Shown: positions 46,276 to 58,145 of the stretch, in pieces
Layout of the letters: each line of letters opens with the position of its first letter
Position numbering within the stretch: the first letter of the stretch is position 1
Source: an uncultured Candidatus Thioglobus sp.
Lineage (GTDB): Bacteria > Pseudomonadota > Gammaproteobacteria > PS1 > Pseudothioglobaceae
Assembly: GCA_900180385.1 (NCBI GenBank)
Contig: FXLX01000001.1
Coordinates: forward strand, 115,445 to 179,444
Length of the DNA: 64,000 nt
Direction: 5' to 3'
Translations under genes and position numbers: made by a program
Notes under the pieces: generated by a model
What the model was told of the DNA's origin: nothing
Databases searched by the model: none
What the model saw: only the letters and a program-made list of their open reading frames with translations

Positions 46276-47814
46276 TTACTTAAAAGTTAGTAAGCTTTTG
46301 CCAGTCATTTCATCAGGCTGCTCAATATCCATCATCGCAAGTAGCGTTGGCGCAATATCGGACAGGGCGCCCTCACAAGGAGGTACGATATCCACTTTTT
46401 TTGAACTAACAAAAACTAATGGCACTGGGTTGTTGGTATGGGCTGTATGCACTTCTTGAGTTTCCGGATTGACCATTTGTTCAGCATTGCCATGATCGGC
46501 GGTAATTAAAATTTCACCATTGATGGTTTTAACTGCTTGGAATACAATGCCCAAACAAGCATCAACCGCCTCAACTGCCTTGATGGCTGCATCGAGTTTT
46601 CCAGAATGCCCAACCATGTCAGTATTGGCATAATTGCAAATAATTAAGTCATATTTTTGGCTTTCAATATTTTCAACCAATTCATCGGTTAGCTCAAAAG
46701 CACTCATTTCTGGCTGAAGATCATAAGTGGCAACTTCAGGTGATGGAATGAGCACTCTATCTTCACCATTAAATGGACGCTCAACGCCACCATTTAAAAA
46801 GAAAGTCACATGCGCATATTTTTCTGTTTCAGCAATCCTGAGCTGTGTCATGCCTAGATTAGCCAAGTATTCGCCCAAGACATTATTGAGTGTTGATGAA
46901 GGATAGGCAACCGGCAGATTGAAACTCTTTTTATATTCGGTAAGGCAAATGAATTGAGTAGGAACAAAGGTGCCACGTGAAAACCCTTGAAAGTCTTCAT
47001 CAGTAAAAGCTTGGGTTATTTGACGCGCACGATCAGCACGATAATTCATAAAGATTAATACGTCGTCTTTATGAAGTTTGATTGGCGCATTGATGACGGT
47101 TGATTGAATAAATTCATCTGTTTCATCTCTTTCGTAAGCTTGCTCAACTGCATTGATTGCTGATTTTGCCAAGAATTTTCCTTTGCCTTTGGCAATTAAT
47201 TCATAGGCGCAACGAACACGAGACCAGCGATTGTCTCTGTCTAGAGAGAAGTAGCGACCAATGACAGTTGCAATTTCTCCCGTGCCAAGTTCAGAAATTT
47301 TATCTTCCAGGTTTTGGATGTATTTTTTGGCACTTTTTTGAGCGCAATCTCTACCATCAGTAAAGACATGTAAATAAACATCTTTACAGCCTTGTTCGTG
47401 CGCCATTTCCAGCATGCCATAAATTTGCTCTTCATGAGAGTGGACGCCACCATCAGATAGTAGCCCCATAATATGGACAGCTTTGTTATTGTCGTTAGCG
47501 TATTCTAGAGCGTTTTTTAGAATAGGGTTTCTAAAAAAATCACCATTATTAATATCATTATGAATACGAGTAAAGGCTTGTTTAACAACACGACCTGCAC
47601 CTAAATTTAAATGACCCACTTCAGAGTTGCCCATTTGCTCCCCAGGAAGGCCTACTTGCTTGCCACTCGTGAGAATAAGAGAGTGTGCAAACTGTTCGTT
47701 AAATCGGTCCCAAACTGGTGTTTTGGCTAAAGCGATGGCATTATTTTCTGTTGTTTCGGAGTGTCCCCAGCCATCAAGAATGAGTAATACTTTGGTGTTC
47801 TTTTTAGATTTCAT
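46276..47814 (-). CDS. gpmI: 2,3-bisphosphoglycerate-independent phosphoglycerate mutase
   Basis: [40 protein letters not shown]. Confidence 0.96.
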   Translation of the reverse strand: MKSKKNTKVLLILDGWGHSETTENNAIALAKTPVWDRFNEQFAHSLILTSGKQVGLPGEQMGNSEVGHLNLGAGRVVKQAFTRIHNDINNGDFFRNPILKNALEYANDNNKAVHIMGLLSDGGVHSHEEQIYGMLEMAHEQGCKDVYLHVFTDGRDCAQKSAKKYIQNLEDKISELGTGEIATVIGRYFSLDRDNRWSRVRCAYELIAKGKGKFLAKSAINAVEQAYERDETDEFIQSTVINAPIKLHKDDVLIFMNYRADRARQITQAFTDEDFQGFSRGTFVPTQFICLTEYKKSFNLPVAYPSSTLNNVLGEYLANLGMTQLRIAETEKYAHVTFFLNGGVERPFNGEDRVLIPSPEVATYDLQPEMSAFELTDELVENIESQKYDLIICNYANTDMVGHSGKLDAAIKAVEAVDACLGIVFQAVKTINGEILITADHGNAEQMVNPETQEVHTAHTNNPVPLVFVSSKKVDIVPPCEGALSDIAPTLLAMMDIEQPDEMTGKSLLTFK

Positions 47815-47843
47815 AACAATAACAAATGCTTTAAATAAAAGAG

Positions 47844-48935
47844 TTAAACATTAAATAAGAAGTGTACCACATCACCGTCTTGAACGATGTATTCCTTACC
47901 TTCAGAGCGTAATTTCCCGGCTTCTTTGGCGCCTTTTTCCCCGCCAAATTTGACAAAGTCTTTAAAGCTAATGGTTTCAGCGCGAATAAAGCCTTTTTCA
48001 AAATCACCATGGATTTTTCCAGCAGCTTGTGGCGCACTGTCACCGATGTTAATCGTCCATGCACGAACCTCTTGAACGCCAGCTGTAAAGTAAGTCTGTA
48101 AGCCGAGTAATGTATAGCCTGCACTGATTAGGCGATCAAGACCAGACTCTGTTTGCCCCATCTCATCAAGAAATTCTTGTTTTTCTTCAACATCAAGTTC
48201 TGAAATTTCTGCTTCAATATCAGCACAGATAGCTACTACTTCAGCACCTTCAGTACTGGCGAAATTTTTTACTACATCAAGATGAGGATTGTTTTCAAAG
48301 CCGCTCTCGCTAACATTTGTCATATATAAAACAGGCTTAATAGTTAGTAACTGGAAGCCACGTAAAAGTTTTAACTCTTCTTCATCAAAGTCTAGACTTC
48401 TTGCGCTTTTTCCAGCTTCAAGTGTGGGCAAAATTTTCTCTAAAAGCTCTCGTAGAGGTAGACCATCTTTTTGCCCAGACTTGGTATTTTTAACTGCCTT
48501 TTGTAATAATTTTTCAACGACATCTAGGTCGGCTAAAATCAGCTCTGTATTAATAATTTCAATATCATCTAGGGGCGATATTTTGCCAGCAACATGAATG
48601 ATGTCATCATCTTCAAAGCAGCGAACCACATGAACAATTGCATCTGTTTCGCGAATATTGGTTAAGAATTGATTGCCTAATCCTTCGCCTTTTGAGGCGC
48701 CCTCAACTAAGCCGGCAATGTCAACAAATTCCATGGTTGTTGGCAGGATTTTTTCAGGATTAACGATATCAGCCAATGCTTGAAGGCGCTTGTCATTAAT
48801 AGGAACAATACCAACATTTGGCTCAATCGTACAAAAAGGATAGTTTGCCGATTCGATGCCTGCTTGGGTTAGTGCATTAAATAAGGTTGATTTTCCAACG
48901 TTGGGTAGCCCAACAATGCCGCATTTAAATCCCAT
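47844..48935 (-). CDS. ychF: redox-regulated ATPase YchF
   Basis: [40 protein letters not shown]. Confidence 0.96.
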   Translation of the reverse strand: MGFKCGIVGLPNVGKSTLFNALTQAGIESANYPFCTIEPNVGIVPINDKRLQALADIVNPEKILPTTMEFVDIAGLVEGASKGEGLGNQFLTNIRETDAIVHVVRCFEDDDIIHVAGKISPLDDIEIINTELILADLDVVEKLLQKAVKNTKSGQKDGLPLRELLEKILPTLEAGKSARSLDFDEEELKLLRGFQLLTIKPVLYMTNVSESGFENNPHLDVVKNFASTEGAEVVAICADIEAEISELDVEEKQEFLDEMGQTESGLDRLISAGYTLLGLQTYFTAGVQEVRAWTINIGDSAPQAAGKIHGDFEKGFIRAETISFKDFVKFGGEKGAKEAGKLRSEGKEYIVQDGDVVHFLFNV

Positions 48936-48981
48936 TTTTTCTCCTTTTGATTGGCGCTAATGTTTGTAAAAACATTAGCAT

Positions 48982-49557
48982 TTAATCTTTTGTATGTAAG
49001 TTTTTCATAGCTTTGTCAGTATCACCTTTAACAACATCATCAATCACTTGCAAAGCATCAATCATAGCATTCTGAATTTGTGTTAATTCACTTTTATTGG
49101 GCGCATGTAAGACATAATCAGCCACCTGAGATTTGTCGCTAGGATGGCCAATGCCAAGGCGTAAGCGATAGAAAGACTTTGTGCTAAGCGCTTTGATTGT
49201 ATCACGCAAACCGTTGTGCCCACCATGGCCGCCTTCAGCTTTAAGCTTGGCTGTGCCAGAGTCTAAATCAAGCTCATCATGAACAACAAGTATTTCTGCC
49301 GCATCAAGTTGGTAAAATTTTGCCAACGCCTGGATTGACTGACCAGAGCGATTCATAAAGGTATTAGGTTTTAATAGACGAACGCTTAAACCAGCAATGG
49401 TGACTTGCGTCACATCGCCAAAAAACTTAGCTTCTTTTTTAAAGGTGGCCGAATACAAATTGGCCAACGCGTCACAAAACCAAAAACCAACATTATGACG
49501 ATGCGACTGATAGTCCTTGCCTGGGTTTCCCAGACCAACAATCAGTTTAATCGCCAT
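48982..49557 (-). CDS. pth: peptidyl-tRNA hydrolase
   Basis: IVGLGNPGKDYQSHRHNVGF; GGHGGHNGLRD. Confidence 0.96.
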   Translation of the reverse strand: MAIKLIVGLGNPGKDYQSHRHNVGFWFCDALANLYSATFKKEAKFFGDVTQVTIAGLSVRLLKPNTFMNRSGQSIQALAKFYQLDAAEILVVHDELDLDSGTAKLKAEGGHGGHNGLRDTIKALSTKSFYRLRLGIGHPSDKSQVADYVLHAPNKSELTQIQNAMIDALQVIDDVVKGDTDKAMKNLHTKD

Positions 49558-49577
49558 AATGTTCTTACTCAGTAATA

Positions 49578-50246
49578 TTACTTGTCGCCTTCATCGTCAT
49601 CAGTAGCTTCATCACCAGCAACTTCAGTTTCAGGTGCAACTGGTGCATCGTCTTCAATTTCAGCCATAATCTTAGCTTCTTGAACCGCAACAACACTTTG
49701 GTCGTGTGCTTCAATATCACCATGAGTTAGTGCGGTTAAAGTAACACCTTTAGGCATTTCAAGACCAGTTAAGCTGATATGATCACCTAACTCAAGATTG
49801 GTAATATCTACATCGATAGATGTCGGTAAATCTGCAGGAAGACATGAAACTTCAACTGAAGTAACAAACTGATTAAGGATGGCGCCTAGACGAATACCTT
49901 CGTTTTCATCAGCACCAATAAAGTGTAATGGAATGTTTGTAACAAGCGCTTGATTCATGTTAATGCGCAAGAAGTCAACATGAGTAACAATGCTTTTTGC
50001 AGGATGACGCTGCAAATCTTTAATAATCACCGCTTCTTTTTTCTTATCTACCATTAAATCTAGAACCGACGTGTAAGCCGTTTTGTTTTCTAATAGGTGT
50101 GTAATTTCGTGAATGCTTAAAGTGATATTAGTGGGCGCTTTGCCAGCGCCATAAATAATTGCAGGGATTTGTTCAGCGTGACGTAGGCGGCGGCTCGCAC
50201 CTTTACCTTGATCTTCACGCACTGTTGCATTGATAGTTAAACTCAT
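49578..50246 (-). CDS. rplY: 50S ribosomal protein L25/general stress protein Ctc
   Basis: REDQGKGASRRLRHAEQIPAIIYG. Confidence 0.94.
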   Translation of the reverse strand: MSLTINATVREDQGKGASRRLRHAEQIPAIIYGAGKAPTNITLSIHEITHLLENKTAYTSVLDLMVDKKKEAVIIKDLQRHPAKSIVTHVDFLRINMNQALVTNIPLHFIGADENEGIRLGAILNQFVTSVEVSCLPADLPTSIDVDITNLELGDHISLTGLEMPKGVTLTALTHGDIEAHDQSVVAVQEAKIMAEIEDDAPVAPETEVAGDEATDDDEGDK

Positions 50247-50261
50247 GTTTGTACTCCATAA

Positions 50262-50292
50262 AATAAAAAAAACACCATAATTAAGGTGTTAA
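50262..50292 (-). terminator. Rho-independent terminator after ubiB
   Basis: Minus strand AACACC-ttaattat-GGTGTTTTTTTT. Confidence 0.6.
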
Positions 50293-50364
50293 CTTAAACG
50301 ATATATTTTGCGACCAAATATATCAAAGGGTTGATTTTACCTTAATTGTAATATCTTTGGCGTA

Positions 50365-51969
50365 TTATCTAGACTTTAGCCAAAAGATTAATGCGATAGT
50401 AGTGCTTACGCCACTAGCAATCCATGAGTTATTAACGGCAAATACACCACCTAGAATGAGCAATGATCCTGCAAAAATAGCAGAGGTCTGTTTATTGGCA
50501 TTGTCTTTGAGCTGATCAACAATTTGATTAGTTTGCTGTGCGTAAAGCTTGTTAATATTTTTCATCTTGCCTAGCTGCTTAAGCGCATTGATGACGAGAG
50601 AGGGCAGCTCAGGAATATCTTTTAATATTTGAGGCGCCTCTTGTTTGAGTTTTTCAAAGGTGTTTTTCATACTGTATCTCTCTTTCATTAAATCTTCTAA
50701 AAATGGTTTGGCGGTTGACCATAGGTCTAATTGAGGGTAAAGCTGTCTACCTAATCCCTCGATGTTTAATAAGGTTTTATCTAATAATAATAACTGCGGC
50801 TGAACACTGATATCAAAATTTTTAGCCTCTTGGATTAAATCCAACAGCACTTGACCAAAAGAAATTTCCCCCAAGGGCTTGTCAAACATTGGACTGCAGA
50901 TTTTTTTCACAGCAGCTTCAAATGCTTTTTCATCAGTATGCGCACCAATCCAGCCAGAGTCAATATAAACCTGTGCTACTTTTTGATAATCCTGATTGAA
51001 AAAAGCTAGAAATATGTCCCCCAAGAAATCTTTGTCTTCTTCGGTTAATGTACCCATGATGCCAAAATCTACACCAATGTATTGACCCTCATCAGAGACA
51101 AAAATATTGCCTGGATGCATATCTGCATGGAAAAAATTATGCTTGAAAACTTGGGTAAAAAAGATAACTACACCTTCTTCAGCCAGGCGCCTCATGTCAA
51201 TGTTTTTAGCCTTAAGGGTTTCAATCTCACCAATTGGAGTGCCGTAAATGCGTTCTGTTGTTAGTACTTTGATGCCACTAAGCTGATGATAAACTTTAGG
51301 TACGTATAAAAGGCCAGAGTCTTTAAAATTTGTTCTAAGTTTGTCACAATGACCTGCCTCAATACGCATGTCTAGCTCATCATTAATGATCGACTCAAAC
51401 TCTTTAACAATTTTAATTGGCCTAATTTTTTTAGCCATTGGGTGATTGCTGACTAATTTCGCCAAGCTGCGCATTAGCTTGATATCGCCAGCAATTAATG
51501 TATCAATATCAGGACGTACAATTTTTACAACAACTTCATGGCCGTCTAGCGTGGTTGCTGTATGTACTTGTGCAATTGAGGCGCTGGCCAAAGGCTGATC
51601 ATCAAATGTTTTAAATAGCTGATCAATGCTAGATCCAAGTTCTTGCTCAATAATGCTTCTTGCAGATTGAGTATCGAAAGCTGGGCAGCTGTCCTGTAGT
51701 TTCTTCAATTCAAGGCTGATATCAGCAGGCAATAAATCAGGCCTAGTTGAAAGGGTTTGGCCAAATTTAATATAAATAGGGCCGAGCTCTTCAAGGGCTA
51801 GACGTATGCGCTCGCCTCGTGTAAATTTTTTAACTGGAAAATAATGCCAAGGGATTAAGTATAAAAGAGGCTTAAAGTCTTTTAGTAGTGGCGTTGAAAG
51901 TATAAGAGAGTCCAGGCGATAGCGCATTAACACTCGTGAAATTTTAAAAAATCTAAATAGACTGTTCAC
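50365..51969 (-). CDS. ubiB: ubiquinone biosynthesis protein UbiB
   Basis: YIKFGQTLSTRPDLLP, PLASASIAQVHTA, FFHADMHPGNIFV. Confidence 0.95.
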   Translation of the reverse strand: MNSLFRFFKISRVLMRYRLDSLILSTPLLKDFKPLLYLIPWHYFPVKKFTRGERIRLALEELGPIYIKFGQTLSTRPDLLPADISLELKKLQDSCPAFDTQSARSIIEQELGSSIDQLFKTFDDQPLASASIAQVHTATTLDGHEVVVKIVRPDIDTLIAGDIKLMRSLAKLVSNHPMAKKIRPIKIVKEFESIINDELDMRIEAGHCDKLRTNFKDSGLLYVPKVYHQLSGIKVLTTERIYGTPIGEIETLKAKNIDMRRLAEEGVVIFFTQVFKHNFFHADMHPGNIFVSDEGQYIGVDFGIMGTLTEEDKDFLGDIFLAFFNQDYQKVAQVYIDSGWIGAHTDEKAFEAAVKKICSPMFDKPLGEISFGQVLLDLIQEAKNFDISVQPQLLLLDKTLLNIEGLGRQLYPQLDLWSTAKPFLEDLMKERYSMKNTFEKLKQEAPQILKDIPELPSLVINALKQLGKMKNINKLYAQQTNQIVDQLKDNANKQTSAIFAGSLLILGGVFAVNNSWIASGVSTTIALIFWLKSR

Positions 51970-51971
51970 GA

Positions 51972-52484
51972 TTAGTGATGCTTATTTTTATACAATTTTG
52001 ATACGACTGGTGTAATCATCAGCTTGCTTAATCCATCCTTTATAGTATCAATAGGATTGCTTGAATTTTGCACAGCTTGTTTAAAGTTTTTGGCTATTTT
52101 CCCCGCCTTATGAGCAACTATATCGCCTGTGTACTGAGATAAAACCTCTTCTAAATCAATATCAACAGATTGAAGTATGTCAACCAGTAATTGTGCGATT
52201 TTAACGTCACCATGAATAACAATTTTATCTTGTCTAAGGAGATCGGTTAAATCTTCACCTTTAAACAAGGCAAAAAATACACCAGCACTGAGGCTGATAT
52301 TGACGTCACTATGTTGACTTGTATCACTGACAACAAAAATCCGATTATTAGTGCAAATAAAATTGACATCGAGCGGTAAGTCTTTCAATGAAAATCGAAT
52401 GGTTTTATTGTCTAAAGGCTTAAGGTTAATTGCACCAGTTTGAATTAAGTAATTGAGCGCCTGTTCAAGAGCAAAATGTTGCAT
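51972..52484 (-). CDS. ubiJ: ubiquinone biosynthesis accessory factor UbiJ (SCP2 domain)
   Basis: SCP2-like body between ubiE and ubiB. Confidence 0.85.
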   Translation of the reverse strand: MQHFALEQALNYLIQTGAINLKPLDNKTIRFSLKDLPLDVNFICTNNRIFVVSDTSQHSDVNISLSAGVFFALFKGEDLTDLLRQDKIVIHGDVKIAQLLVDILQSVDIDLEEVLSQYTGDIVAHKAGKIAKNFKQAVQNSSNPIDTIKDGLSKLMITPVVSKLYKNKHH

Positions 52485-52493
52485 AAGGCGACG

Positions 52494-53234
52494 TTAGACT
52501 TTTATGCCTTTATGCAGAGCAACAATGCCACCTGACAGGTTGTGGTATTCGCAAAAGCCAAAGCCCGCATCCAGTACCATATTTTTCAAGGTCTCTTGAT
52601 CAGGGTGTTTGCGGATAGATTCAGCTAGATATTGGTAAGATTCTTTATCGTCAGCAATGAGATCGCCAAGGGTCGGCATAACATTGAATGAATAAAAGTC
52701 GTAGAATTTTTTAAGAAATTCAGAATCTGTTTTTGAAAATTCTAAAATTAACAAGCAGCCACCTGGTTTTAAAATTCGGTGCATTTCAGCTAACGCCTGA
52801 TCTTTATCGGTAACATTTCTAAGGCCAAAGGCAATAGAAACGCAATCAAAAGTATTGTCTGCAAAGGGTAAAAACTGAGCGTTTAGCTGAACAAAATCTA
52901 CGCCAAAAATTCCTTTATTGATTAAATTTTTACGCCCTTCACCAAGCATTGCAGCGTTAATGTCAGACAGGATAACATGGCCAGATTCACCTACTTTTTT
53001 GCGAAATGCAATGGCTAAATCTCCTGTTCCACCAGCAATATCTAAAATTTTGTCACCCGTTTTAACATTAGAAGAGGCGATGGTGTAGCGCTTCCATAAT
53101 CGGTGCGCGCCGAACGATAGCACATCATTCATCAGGTCGTATTTGCTGGCAACAGAGTCGAACACACCTCGAACTAAATTTTGCTTATCTTCGGTAGCGA
53201 CGTCTTTAAAGCCAAAATGTGTTGTATTATCCAT
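52494..53234 (-). CDS. ubiE: ubiquinone/menaquinone biosynthesis methyltransferase UbiE
   Basis: [42 protein letters not shown]-like [14 protein letters not shown]. Confidence 0.96.
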   Translation of the reverse strand: MDNTTHFGFKDVATEDKQNLVRGVFDSVASKYDLMNDVLSFGAHRLWKRYTIASSNVKTGDKILDIAGGTGDLAIAFRKKVGESGHVILSDINAAMLGEGRKNLINKGIFGVDFVQLNAQFLPFADNTFDCVSIAFGLRNVTDKDQALAEMHRILKPGGCLLILEFSKTDSEFLKKFYDFYSFNVMPTLGDLIADDKESYQYLAESIRKHPDQETLKNMVLDAGFGFCEYHNLSGGIVALHKGIKV

Positions 53235-53239
53235 AAGTC

Positions 53240-54376
53240 TTATTTTATTGGGTAGGCTCTGAAGTCGCTACCTGTATAAATTTGAGTAGGACGGAAAATT
53301 CGATTATGTGCCACTTGCTCGTGCCAGTGTGCTGCCCAGCCTGCTGATCTTGCCATGGCAAAAATTGGTGTAAAGTGTTCCTTCGGAATTTTGAAAATTT
53401 CCGAATATAAGATGCCTGAGTAGAAATCTACATTTGGAAATACGCCTTTTTCAGAAAGTAACTCTTCGCAAACTCGCTCTACCTCTAGTGCTGTTTCAAA
53501 ACGTTTAGACAAAGTAATTTTGGCTTTTTTGACATAGGCGCTAATCATTTCTTGCAATATTTTTGCCCTAGGGTCTTTGACACTATATTCCCTATGGCCC
53601 ATGCCCCAAATAACTTGTTTATTCTTTAGGCGATTTTCAATATAGCCACGTGCATTTTTAGCTTCACCAATTTCATCTAACATTTTAAGCACGTCTTCAT
53701 TAGCGCCACCATGTAGCGATCCTGCTAATGTGCCAACTGCTGCAGAGATTGAAGCAAAAGGGTTTGCTAATGTTGAGGCGGTCACCATGGCTGAAAAAGT
53801 ACTGGCATTAATCGTGTGTTCTGCATGCAAAATTAGGCAGGCATCAAATAATTGCACGATGTCATCATCTGGCTCTTCACCAAAAGACATGTACAAAAAG
53901 TTTTTTGCATAAGACATATTCTTGCTAGGTGGAATAGGGTCATAGCCAGCGCTAATTCTTGCCCACATGGCAACTAAAGTACTCATGTTGGCAATAATTT
54001 TAGTCAGTGCACTTTGAGTAAAAGCCGAGTCAGGATCTTTGGCGCCGGCATCTGGATAGAAGGTAGCCATAGCTGCAATAGCAGTTTGTAATACATCCAT
54101 AGGGTGTCCGCTAGCCGGCAGCGCCCACATCATTTGTCTAATATTTCGCTTTACTTCATAGCGCTTGTGCAGCACACAGCGAAATTCTTCTAGAGCTGTT
54201 TCGCTTGGTAATTCGCCATCTCTAAGCAGCATTGCAACTTCTTCAAAAGAGGCATTCTTTGCTAAATCTTCGATAGAGTAGCCACGATAAGCCAAGATAC
54301 CATTTTTTCCATCAATAGAGGAAATGGATGATTCTGTTGCTGGAACGCCTGCGAGACCTGGAATGTATTCAATCAT
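53240..54376 (-). CDS. gltA: citrate synthase
   Basis: [29 protein letters not shown]. Confidence 0.93.
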   Translation of the reverse strand: MIEYIPGLAGVPATESSISSIDGKNGILAYRGYSIEDLAKNASFEEVAMLLRDGELPSETALEEFRCVLHKRYEVKRNIRQMMWALPASGHPMDVLQTAIAAMATFYPDAGAKDPDSAFTQSALTKIIANMSTLVAMWARISAGYDPIPPSKNMSYAKNFLYMSFGEEPDDDIVQLFDACLILHAEHTINASTFSAMVTASTLANPFASISAAVGTLAGSLHGGANEDVLKMLDEIGEAKNARGYIENRLKNKQVIWGMGHREYSVKDPRAKILQEMISAYVKKAKITLSKRFETALEVERVCEELLSEKGVFPNVDFYSGILYSEIFKIPKEHFTPIFAMARSAGWAAHWHEQVAHNRIFRPTQIYTGSDFRAYPIK

Positions 54377-54392
54377 AATAAGCGCTTAAGCG

Positions 54393-54740
54393 TTAAACCG
54401 AAAAAGACGAGCCACAGCCACAAGTTGTTTTTGCATTTGGGTTGTGAATGATAAAGCGAGAGCCTTGTAAGTCTTCAAGATAGTCAACCGTTGCACCCAC
54501 TAAATATTGATAACTCATTGGGTCTACAACCAGTTGAACACCGTTATTTTCAACGCCAGAATCTCCCTCCTTGTGCTCTTCATCAAAGGTAAATCCGTAA
54601 GAAAATCCGGAACAGCCGCCGCCAGTAATATAGACGCGTAGACGCAAATTGTCGTTTTTCTCTTCTTCTATTAAAGTTGAAACTTTGCTGGCAGCGCTAT
54701 TACTAAAAATAATATCTGCTTCTTCTAATACTTCTGACAT
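54393..54740 (-). CDS. erpA: iron-sulfur cluster insertion protein ErpA
   Basis: [22 protein letters not shown]-terminal [14 protein letters not shown]. Confidence 0.93.
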   Translation of the reverse strand: MSEVLEEADIIFSNSAASKVSTLIEEEKNDNLRLRVYITGGGCSGFSYGFTFDEEHKEGDSGVENNGVQLVVDPMSYQYLVGATVDYLEDLQGSRFIIHNPNAKTTCGCGSSFSV

Positions 54741-54753
54741 GGTGTCTCCTAAT

Positions 54754-55785
54754 TTAAGGTAGCAAGCCAATAGATGATAGCCCAGACCTCTCGTCTAGAC
54801 CGAACATGATGTTCATATTTTGAACAGCTTGGCCTGATGCGCCCTTGACTAAATTATCAATGACGGATGTTATTACCAACTTACCGCCAACTGCTTTTTG
54901 TGCAGCAATTTGGCAGAAGTTACTTGATTTGACATTACGCGTTGCAGGCACGATACCTGCGCCAAGTACGGTAACAAAATGCTCATCTTTGTAAGCATTC
55001 TCAAGGATTAATTGTACATCAACGTCAGACTCTAATAAGTCCACATAAATTGTGGATTCCATGCCGCGAATCATTGGTACTAAGTGCGGGATGAAGGTTA
55101 GACCAATGGATTTTCCACCTGCTAATAAGCTTAACTCTTGTTTAATTTCTGGATAGTGACGATGGCCACTCACGCCATAAGCCTTAACAGATTCGCTGGT
55201 TTCACATAGTAGCATTGCTTGGTTTGCACCACGCCCTGCACCGCTCACACCCGTTTTAGAATCAACAATAATGTTTGATAAATCAATTAAATTCTTTTCA
55301 ATTAAAGGTTTAAGTGCCAATAAAACGGTAGTTGGGAAGCAACCTGGATTGCCAATTAATTGAGCATCTCTAATTTGCGAACGATTAATTTCAGACAATC
55401 CGTACACGGATGACGCTAATAATTCATCTTGGAAATTTTCCAGGCCGTACCATTGTGCATACTCATCTTTGTCACGCAAGCGGAAATCTGGCCCTAGGTC
55501 AATTACTTTGATGCCTTTATCGATAAAGTTGCCGGCAGTTTTCATGGCCACACCATGCGGTGTTGCAAAGAAAATAACGTCGCATTCATCTAGAATTGCA
55601 TCATCAGGCGCTGTAAAGGCTAGCTTTGTTTGTCCCGCTAAAGAAGGGAAGAATTCACCAACAAGCTGTCCTGCTTCTGAGCGAGAGCTGATTGCAATCA
55701 CTTCTACGTCTTCATGGTTATGAAGGTGTCTTAGTAGTTCGATTCCGGTATAACCGGTGCCGCCAATAATGCCTGCTTTAATCAT
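54754..55785 (-). CDS. argC: N-acetyl-gamma-glutamyl-phosphate reductase
   Basis: [35 protein letters not shown]. Confidence 0.96.
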   Translation of the reverse strand: MIKAGIIGGTGYTGIELLRHLHNHEDVEVIAISSRSEAGQLVGEFFPSLAGQTKLAFTAPDDAILDECDVIFFATPHGVAMKTAGNFIDKGIKVIDLGPDFRLRDKDEYAQWYGLENFQDELLASSVYGLSEINRSQIRDAQLIGNPGCFPTTVLLALKPLIEKNLIDLSNIIVDSKTGVSGAGRGANQAMLLCETSESVKAYGVSGHRHYPEIKQELSLLAGGKSIGLTFIPHLVPMIRGMESTIYVDLLESDVDVQLILENAYKDEHFVTVLGAGIVPATRNVKSSNFCQIAAQKAVGGKLVITSVIDNLVKGASGQAVQNMNIMFGLDERSGLSSIGLLP

Positions 55786-55798
55786 AATATCTTAAAAG

Positions 55799-57160
55799 TT
55801 AGTGCGTCTCACCAAGCATTTTTTCAAGGTAATGAATGTTCATGCCACCTTTTTGAAATACTTTATCTTCCATGATGCGAGCCTGCAAAGGGATGTTGGT
55901 TTTAATACCGTCAATGACCATTTCACTGAGTGCATTTTGCATTTTGATAATCGCACCAAGACGCGTGTCAGAATAAGTAATCAGCTTGCCAATCATTGAA
56001 TCGTAATGAGGCGGCACTGTGTAGCCGTTGTAAACATGCGAATCAACACGAACGCCTAATCCACCTGCAACATGGTATTGGGTGATCTTGCCAGGAGACG
56101 GCATAAAGTTGTTCGGATCTTCAGCATTAATACGACACTCAATAGAATAGCCTTTAATAACAACTTCATCTTGAGTGAAAGATAGTGGCTGACCATCAGC
56201 AATTAAAATTTGCTCACGAACAATATCAACACCGGTAATCATTTCAGTAACAGGATGCTCAACTTGCACACGCGTATTCATTTCGATGAAATAAAATTTA
56301 TCATTTTCAAACAAGAATTCAAATGTGCCTGCACCACGATAGTTGATAGCTTTACAAGCATCAGCGCAAACTGCACCAATTTTGTTACGAAGTTCAGGGG
56401 TGATACCAGGAGCTGGTGCCTCTTCGACAACTTTCTGATGGCGACGCTGCATAGAGCAATCACGCTCACCAAGATGCACAGCGTTGCCGTGCTCGTCAGC
56501 TAAAATTTGAATTTCAACATGGCGAGGCGTGGTTAAAAACTTCTCCATGTAAACTTCTGCATTGCCAAAAAAGCTTAATCCTTCAGTTTTGGCAAGCTCA
56601 ATTGAAGCAAGCAAGTCTTCTTCTTTTTCTACTACTTGCATGCCACGTCCACCACCACCACCAGAAGCTTTAATAATAATCGGCAAGCCAATGTTGCGGG
56701 CAATTTCCATATTTTTAATTGGGTTTTCGCCTAGTGCGCCATCAGATCCAGGCACGCAAGGCACGCCAGATTTTTGCATGGCTTCAATGGCCGCAACCTT
56801 ATCACCCATTACGCGGATATTTTCCGCACGAGGTCCAATAAAGATAAATCCACTTTCTTCAACACGCTGAGAGAAGTCAGCGCTTTCTGATAAGAATCCA
56901 TAGCCTGGATGAATCGCATCTGCATGCGTTACTTCTGCTGCAGCAATCAATGCCGGAATGTTTAAATAGCTATCAGCCGAAGGGGGTGGGCCGATACAAA
57001 CTGCTTCATCAGCAAGTCGTACGTGCTTAAGATCTTTATCTGCTGTTGAATAGACAGCAACCGTTTTAATGCCAAGCTCTCTACAAGCTCTTAAAATTCT
57101 AAGAGCAATCTCACCGCGATTGGCAATTAGAACTTTTTGAATTTTATTTAAGGCAATCAT
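55799..57160 (-). CDS. accC: acetyl-CoA carboxylase biotin carboxylase subunit
   Basis: [42 protein letters not shown]. Confidence 0.97.
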   Translation of the reverse strand: MIALNKIQKVLIANRGEIALRILRACRELGIKTVAVYSTADKDLKHVRLADEAVCIGPPPSADSYLNIPALIAAAEVTHADAIHPGYGFLSESADFSQRVEESGFIFIGPRAENIRVMGDKVAAIEAMQKSGVPCVPGSDGALGENPIKNMEIARNIGLPIIIKASGGGGGRGMQVVEKEEDLLASIELAKTEGLSFFGNAEVYMEKFLTTPRHVEIQILADEHGNAVHLGERDCSMQRRHQKVVEEAPAPGITPELRNKIGAVCADACKAINYRGAGTFEFLFENDKFYFIEMNTRVQVEHPVTEMITGVDIVREQILIADGQPLSFTQDEVVIKGYSIECRINAEDPNNFMPSPGKITQYHVAGGLGVRVDSHVYNGYTVPPHYDSMIGKLITYSDTRLGAIIKMQNALSEMVIDGIKTNIPLQARIMEDKVFQKGGMNIHYLEKMLGETH

Positions 57161-57600
57161 TTAATAACAACAAGCGTTTGACCAAATTCAACGGCGTCGT
57201 CATCTTTGCATAAGATTTCAGTTACAGTGCCTGATTGATCCGCTTCAATTTGGTTCATGATTTTCATCGCTTCAACGATACAAATGGTGTCACCTTGATT
57301 AACATGCTGACCGATTGTAACAAAAGCATCTGAAGTTGGTGAAGCTGAGCCGTAAAAAGTACCAACCATTGGAGAGGTGATTGGATGGCCATCAATAGTT
57401 GCTGGCGCATCAATTGCTGATTCAACTGCCGCTACTGGCGCTGCAATTGGTGTGGGCGCAGCCATTGCAACTGGTGCTGCCATAGGTGTATTGCCATAAC
57501 GTGAGATGCGAACTGACTCTTCACCTTCAACAATTTCAATTTCTGCCATGCCAGATTGCTCTAGCAATTCCATTATTTTTTTTACTTTACGAATGTCCAT
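57157..57600 (-). CDS. accB: biotin carboxyl carrier protein
   Basis: [15 protein letters not shown] biotinylation motif. Confidence 0.96.
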   Translation of the reverse strand: MDIRKVKKIMELLEQSGMAEIEIVEGEESVRISRYGNTPMAAPVAMAAPTPIAAPVAAVESAIDAPATIDGHPITSPMVGTFYGSASPTSDAFVTIGQHVNQGDTICIVEAMKIMNQIEADQSGTVTEILCKDDDAVEFGQTLVVIK

Positions 57601-57606
57601 GTTCTT

Positions 57607-58050
57607 CTACCCCTTTGATTTAATGTGTTTAATTGCTGCACTGAGTGCGAATTCATAGCCTTGTGAGCCAAAGCCAGAAATAACGCCTTGTGCGATGTCT
57701 GAAAAATAAGATTTTTTACGGAAGTCTTCACGCTTGTAAACGTTAGACAAGTGCACTTCTGTAAATTCAACACCAACTGCTAATAAGGCGTCACGTAGTG
57801 CAACGGATGTATGCGTGAATGCTGCCGGATTAATAATAATGTATTTTGTGCCGTTGCTACTTGCTGCGTGAATTTTTTCAATCAAGCCAACTTCTGCGTT
57901 ATCTTGATGATGCTCAAGTACAAGACCTGCATCTGCTGCTAATTTGGTTAAGTTGTTAACAATGTCATCAAGTGTTTGAGCGCCGTAAAGATCTGGCTCA
58001 CGTGTACCGAGCATGTTTAGATTTGGGCCATTTAGTAATAAGATGTCCAT
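57607..58050 (-). CDS. aroQ: type II 3-dehydroquinate dehydratase
   Basis: [37 protein letters not shown]. Confidence 0.95.
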   Translation of the reverse strand: MDILLLNGPNLNMLGTREPDLYGAQTLDDIVNNLTKLAADAGLVLEHHQDNAEVGLIEKIHAASSNGTKYIIINPAAFTHTSVALRDALLAVGVEFTEVHLSNVYKREDFRKKSYFSDIAQGVISGFGSQGYEFALSAAIKHIKSKG

Positions 58051-58145
58051 AACACTCACAACAAGTTTCAAATAAACATGATTTTACCACCAACATCACG
58101 CATCTTAGTCGTTTTTGACTGACTTTTAGCGACTAAGTTTTATGT